Positions 33,598 to 35,854 of a stretch of DNA of 35,854 bases are shown piece by piece. Source of the DNA: Intoshia linei. Taxonomy: Eukaryota > Orthonectida > Rhopaluridae. Within the stretch, counting starts at the first letter, position 1. Each line of letters begins with the position of its first letter. A model generated the notes under the pieces. The model was not told where the DNA came from. It worked only from the letters and a program-made list of their open reading frames with translations, and searched no databases. The stretch spans positions 1 to 35,854 of the forward strand of contig LWCA01000269.1 in assembly GCA_001642005.1 (NCBI GenBank). Direction: 5' to 3'. The position numbers were made by a program, and so were the translations under genes.

Positions 33598-35049
33598 ATG
33601 ATTTCTAAAGCCTTTCCAGGTAACATTGATTGGCAAAGTTTGAATCTTTATGAAACCATTTCTGCTTATATTTGGTAAATTTTATCAAATGATAAAAATT
33701 AATAATTAGGCTTTACGTGCCGCCAATATTGATTCCCATTGGTATGATTGGAAATATTCTTATCATTTGCGTCATAAACCGCAAGGTTTTTCACCATAGC
33801 ACTACACGAATTTACATGATTACCATTTCCACTCTGGACATTGTTGTGTTGCTGATTGGTTCTTTACCTGAATGGCTAGAAGAATGTCAAGTATTTGTTT
33901 TCAAGGTTTATAAAACGTATCAATGTAACTTTAAACTTTAATTTAAGGAATTGGGCGGAATGGCTTGCAAATTTGAAAAATTCTTTTTTTATACCAGTAG
34001 TGATACCTCAATTTGGATACTAGTGTTATTTGCATTTGACCGTTGTATCGCAGTAATGCATCCCCTTAAAAAGCGAATAATTTGCACCGAGAAAAATACT
34101 GTACGAATCATTATAATTATTTTTGCACTGACAATTTTAAAAAACATTCACGTGTTCTGGACTCGTGGACCTGTATATTCCAAAACAAACAGTACTGTCA
34201 TAGTGAAAATGTGTGGCCAAATCGAGCCTCATTTCGAAAAATTTGTCCGTCCATGGATAGCGTTCACCCTCATAACAATTCTTCCATTTATTACTTTGTT
34301 TATTTGCAATATCCTGATTGTTATTGCATTACAAAGGTCTCAAAAAAAATTTATAAAATCTAAAACTGCACAAATGATAATCAATCGAGTACGCCTTCCA
34401 CCCACCACCGTTCAAAAACCTGAACTAAAAATCACTGAACATACAGAATTATTTCCTAGTAGTAAAATATCAAAAACTTCTTTGGACAGTGCACTCAAAC
34501 TTAATATTTCTACTGTTAAAAACAAAATAAAAAATGATAGAGCTATGGTTTCTATGACGCTGATGGTTTATTTTTTAATTATTGTTAATTTTTAATTTTT
34601 ATAGTGTCTTTCATCATCATTTACATTTTTAATATGTGTGGCTCCAAATATTATCATTCTTATTGGCAAACCCTACTGGAAACATACTAATGCGTACATT
34701 ATTCTCAAGGTTTGTTTTATTATTTCATAATCGACTAAATTCAAAAAAATGAAAATGGTTTAATAATTTAAATATTATTTTTAATTAAAATGTCAAGTAT
34801 AACATTTATTGTCTATTAATAATGTATTATTGATTAACATATAAACATTAACCATTTTTATATGAAAACTAGTATAAACATGTAATTATTTATACATATA
34901 ATATCCATTAATAGGCCATCAACTCTCAAATATCTAATCTCAATTATACGATTGATTTTTTCTTGTACTGTTTTTCTGGAACGAAATTCAGAAAAGAATT
35001 GAGAAACATGTTGTTTGGTAAAAAAAGGAAATCATTTATAACGAGATAA
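33598..35049 (+). CDS. class A G-protein-coupled receptor, neuropeptide (FMRFamide-receptor-like) type, five exons
   Basis: Exons: 33598-33674, 33710-33905, 33948-34565, 34605-34709, 34915-35049. They join in frame to 376 residues. An in-frame TAG just upstream supports the first ATG. Marks in order: TM1 with IGMIGNILIICVINRK (N1.50), TM2 TISTLDIVVLLIG (D2.50), the TM3 cysteine in GGMACKF, TM3 end FAFDRCIAVMHPLKKR (DRC in place of DRY), a second cysteine in VIVKMCGQIE for the ECL2 disulfide, TM5 ILPFITLFICNILIVIAL, a long basic third loop, TM6 FLICVAPNIIILIG with P6.50, and TM7 NYTIDFFLYCFSGTKFRKEL (DFFLY for NPxxY). The TM7/helix 8 form is common in FMRFamide/peptide receptors; the ligand cannot be told. 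It would sit in the plasma membrane. Introns are 35, 42, 39 and 205 nt. An AATAAA lies at 35061. Confidence 0.92.
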
Positions 35050-35318
35050 AATTTTTATAAAATAAATTTATGTGTATATAAATTAACGTTTGCAAGTTGT
35101 AGGTATAAATTGGTATATGGTTTTTATAATTCTTGTTACTTTTTTATTTTACTTGATCCACGTACATCAGTAGATCATTTCATTTATTCGATCGATATCT
35201 AAAGTACACTTAATTCCATTTAATGAAAAATGGGATAATTGATGCATTTAAACTAATTAAATTATAATTTGTGAGTTTATAAAATCAATTTATTTTTTAT
35301 GGTTAATTTCTTGATTTA
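35050..35318. other. 3' intergenic space between two convergent genes
   Basis: Contains AATAAA at 35061-35066, the probable poly(A) signal of the receptor. The 3' UTR of the minus-strand gene that ends at 35319 also falls here. Nothing else is recognised. Confidence 0.5.
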
Positions 35319-35854
35319 CTAAACAAAACACATTTTTCGTTTGTACTCGTTATTTACTTTGGAATGGTTTTCATTTTCATTTATATGTTGTACATCATTT
35401 TGCAATTCACTACATGTATTTTTTTCAACTCTTAAAAAAAAATTTAATTTACCTGCATTTTCAGTCAAATTGGATTTTATATTAGAGTTTTGTTGTGTCG
35501 AGTTGAAATGTCGCAATCCTTCTTTACTGATATTTTGGTAATGATTCAGGTTATCATTTTTCAATCTGTTATACAATGTATTGTGCAATGTACATTGTAT
35601 AATGTACATATTTTGGTTAATCATTAACCGTTAAAGAAATCATCAAAGTTTTTAAAGTAATTTGAATCATTGCTTTCCACGTTTACTATAATCATCGGGA
35701 AAGAGCCGTCTCCGATATTAATTTTTGTTTTAAATTTTGATGATAATGTTTTTTAATTATTCCAAATTTATCTTGTCTCACTTAGTGTTTCTAGTGTTAG
35801 TGTTCTAAGGATTGGTTTATGTTCATTGACTCTTGTAATTACAGTATCAAAGCT
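35319..35854 (-). CDS. 3' part of an unidentified gene (partial, several short exons)
   Basis: Proposed exons (minus): 35854-35782, 35685-35629, 35521-35319. The junctions A|TA and G|AA keep one frame, reading SFDTVITRVNEHKPILRTLT ... NYFKNFDDFFN|EGLRHFNSTQ and ending NNEYKRKMCFV, stop. The gene enters from the right edge, so its start is missing. I do not recognise a family; the product end is polar and Asn/Glu/Lys-rich. A GT...AG segment of only 24 nt (35452-35429) lies in the last exon and is a multiple of three, so it may or may not be spliced. The first two junctions rest only on splice signals and phase. Confidence 0.45.

Overview
The window is AT-rich nuclear DNA of an animal. Its genes are split by GT-AG introns that are mostly only 33-45 nt long, and it holds orthologues of animal genes (INTS8, DDX39B/UAP56, NCBP1, MEIOB, a class A neuropeptide-type receptor). 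Between the genes and in a few inflated introns lie decayed DNA transposons (hAT, pogo/Tc1, small MITEs, Helitron-like repeats). A strongly derived, intron-shrunken metazoan such as an orthonectid-like parasite would fit. That placement is inference and cannot be settled from this window.

Layout. 1-194 is the tail of a DDE transposase. 1665-7902 (minus) is INTS8, with one 2.36 kb intron full of hAT remains. 8504-10274 (plus) is the mRNA-export helicase UAP56, in eight exons that give 428 residues. 10729-12501 is a composite pogo/Tc1 element with long inverted ends. 12900-16559 (plus) is the cap-binding subunit NCBP1/CBP80, 22 exons, 763 residues. 16573-32985 (minus) is a 13-exon MEIOB gene, the meiotic single-strand-DNA-binding OB-fold protein. 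Its fifth intron is about 10.7 kb and contains, on the opposite strand, a gene built of at least 14 cysteine-rich exons (21477-28268), all in phase 1-1. 33598-35049 (plus) is a five-exon GPCR, and 35319-35854 (minus) is the 3' part of an unidentified gene.

Three adjacent genes act on nascent RNA polymerase II transcripts: INTS8 (Integrator), NCBP1 (cap binding) and UAP56 (TREX export). INTS8/UAP56 and MEIOB/GPCR are divergent pairs with about 600 bp between their start codons. NCBP1 and MEIOB converge with 13 bp between stop codons, and each gene's likely poly(A) signal lies inside the other gene. All exon models were built by hand from reading frame, splice sites and remembered family sequence. 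No search or alignment program was run.
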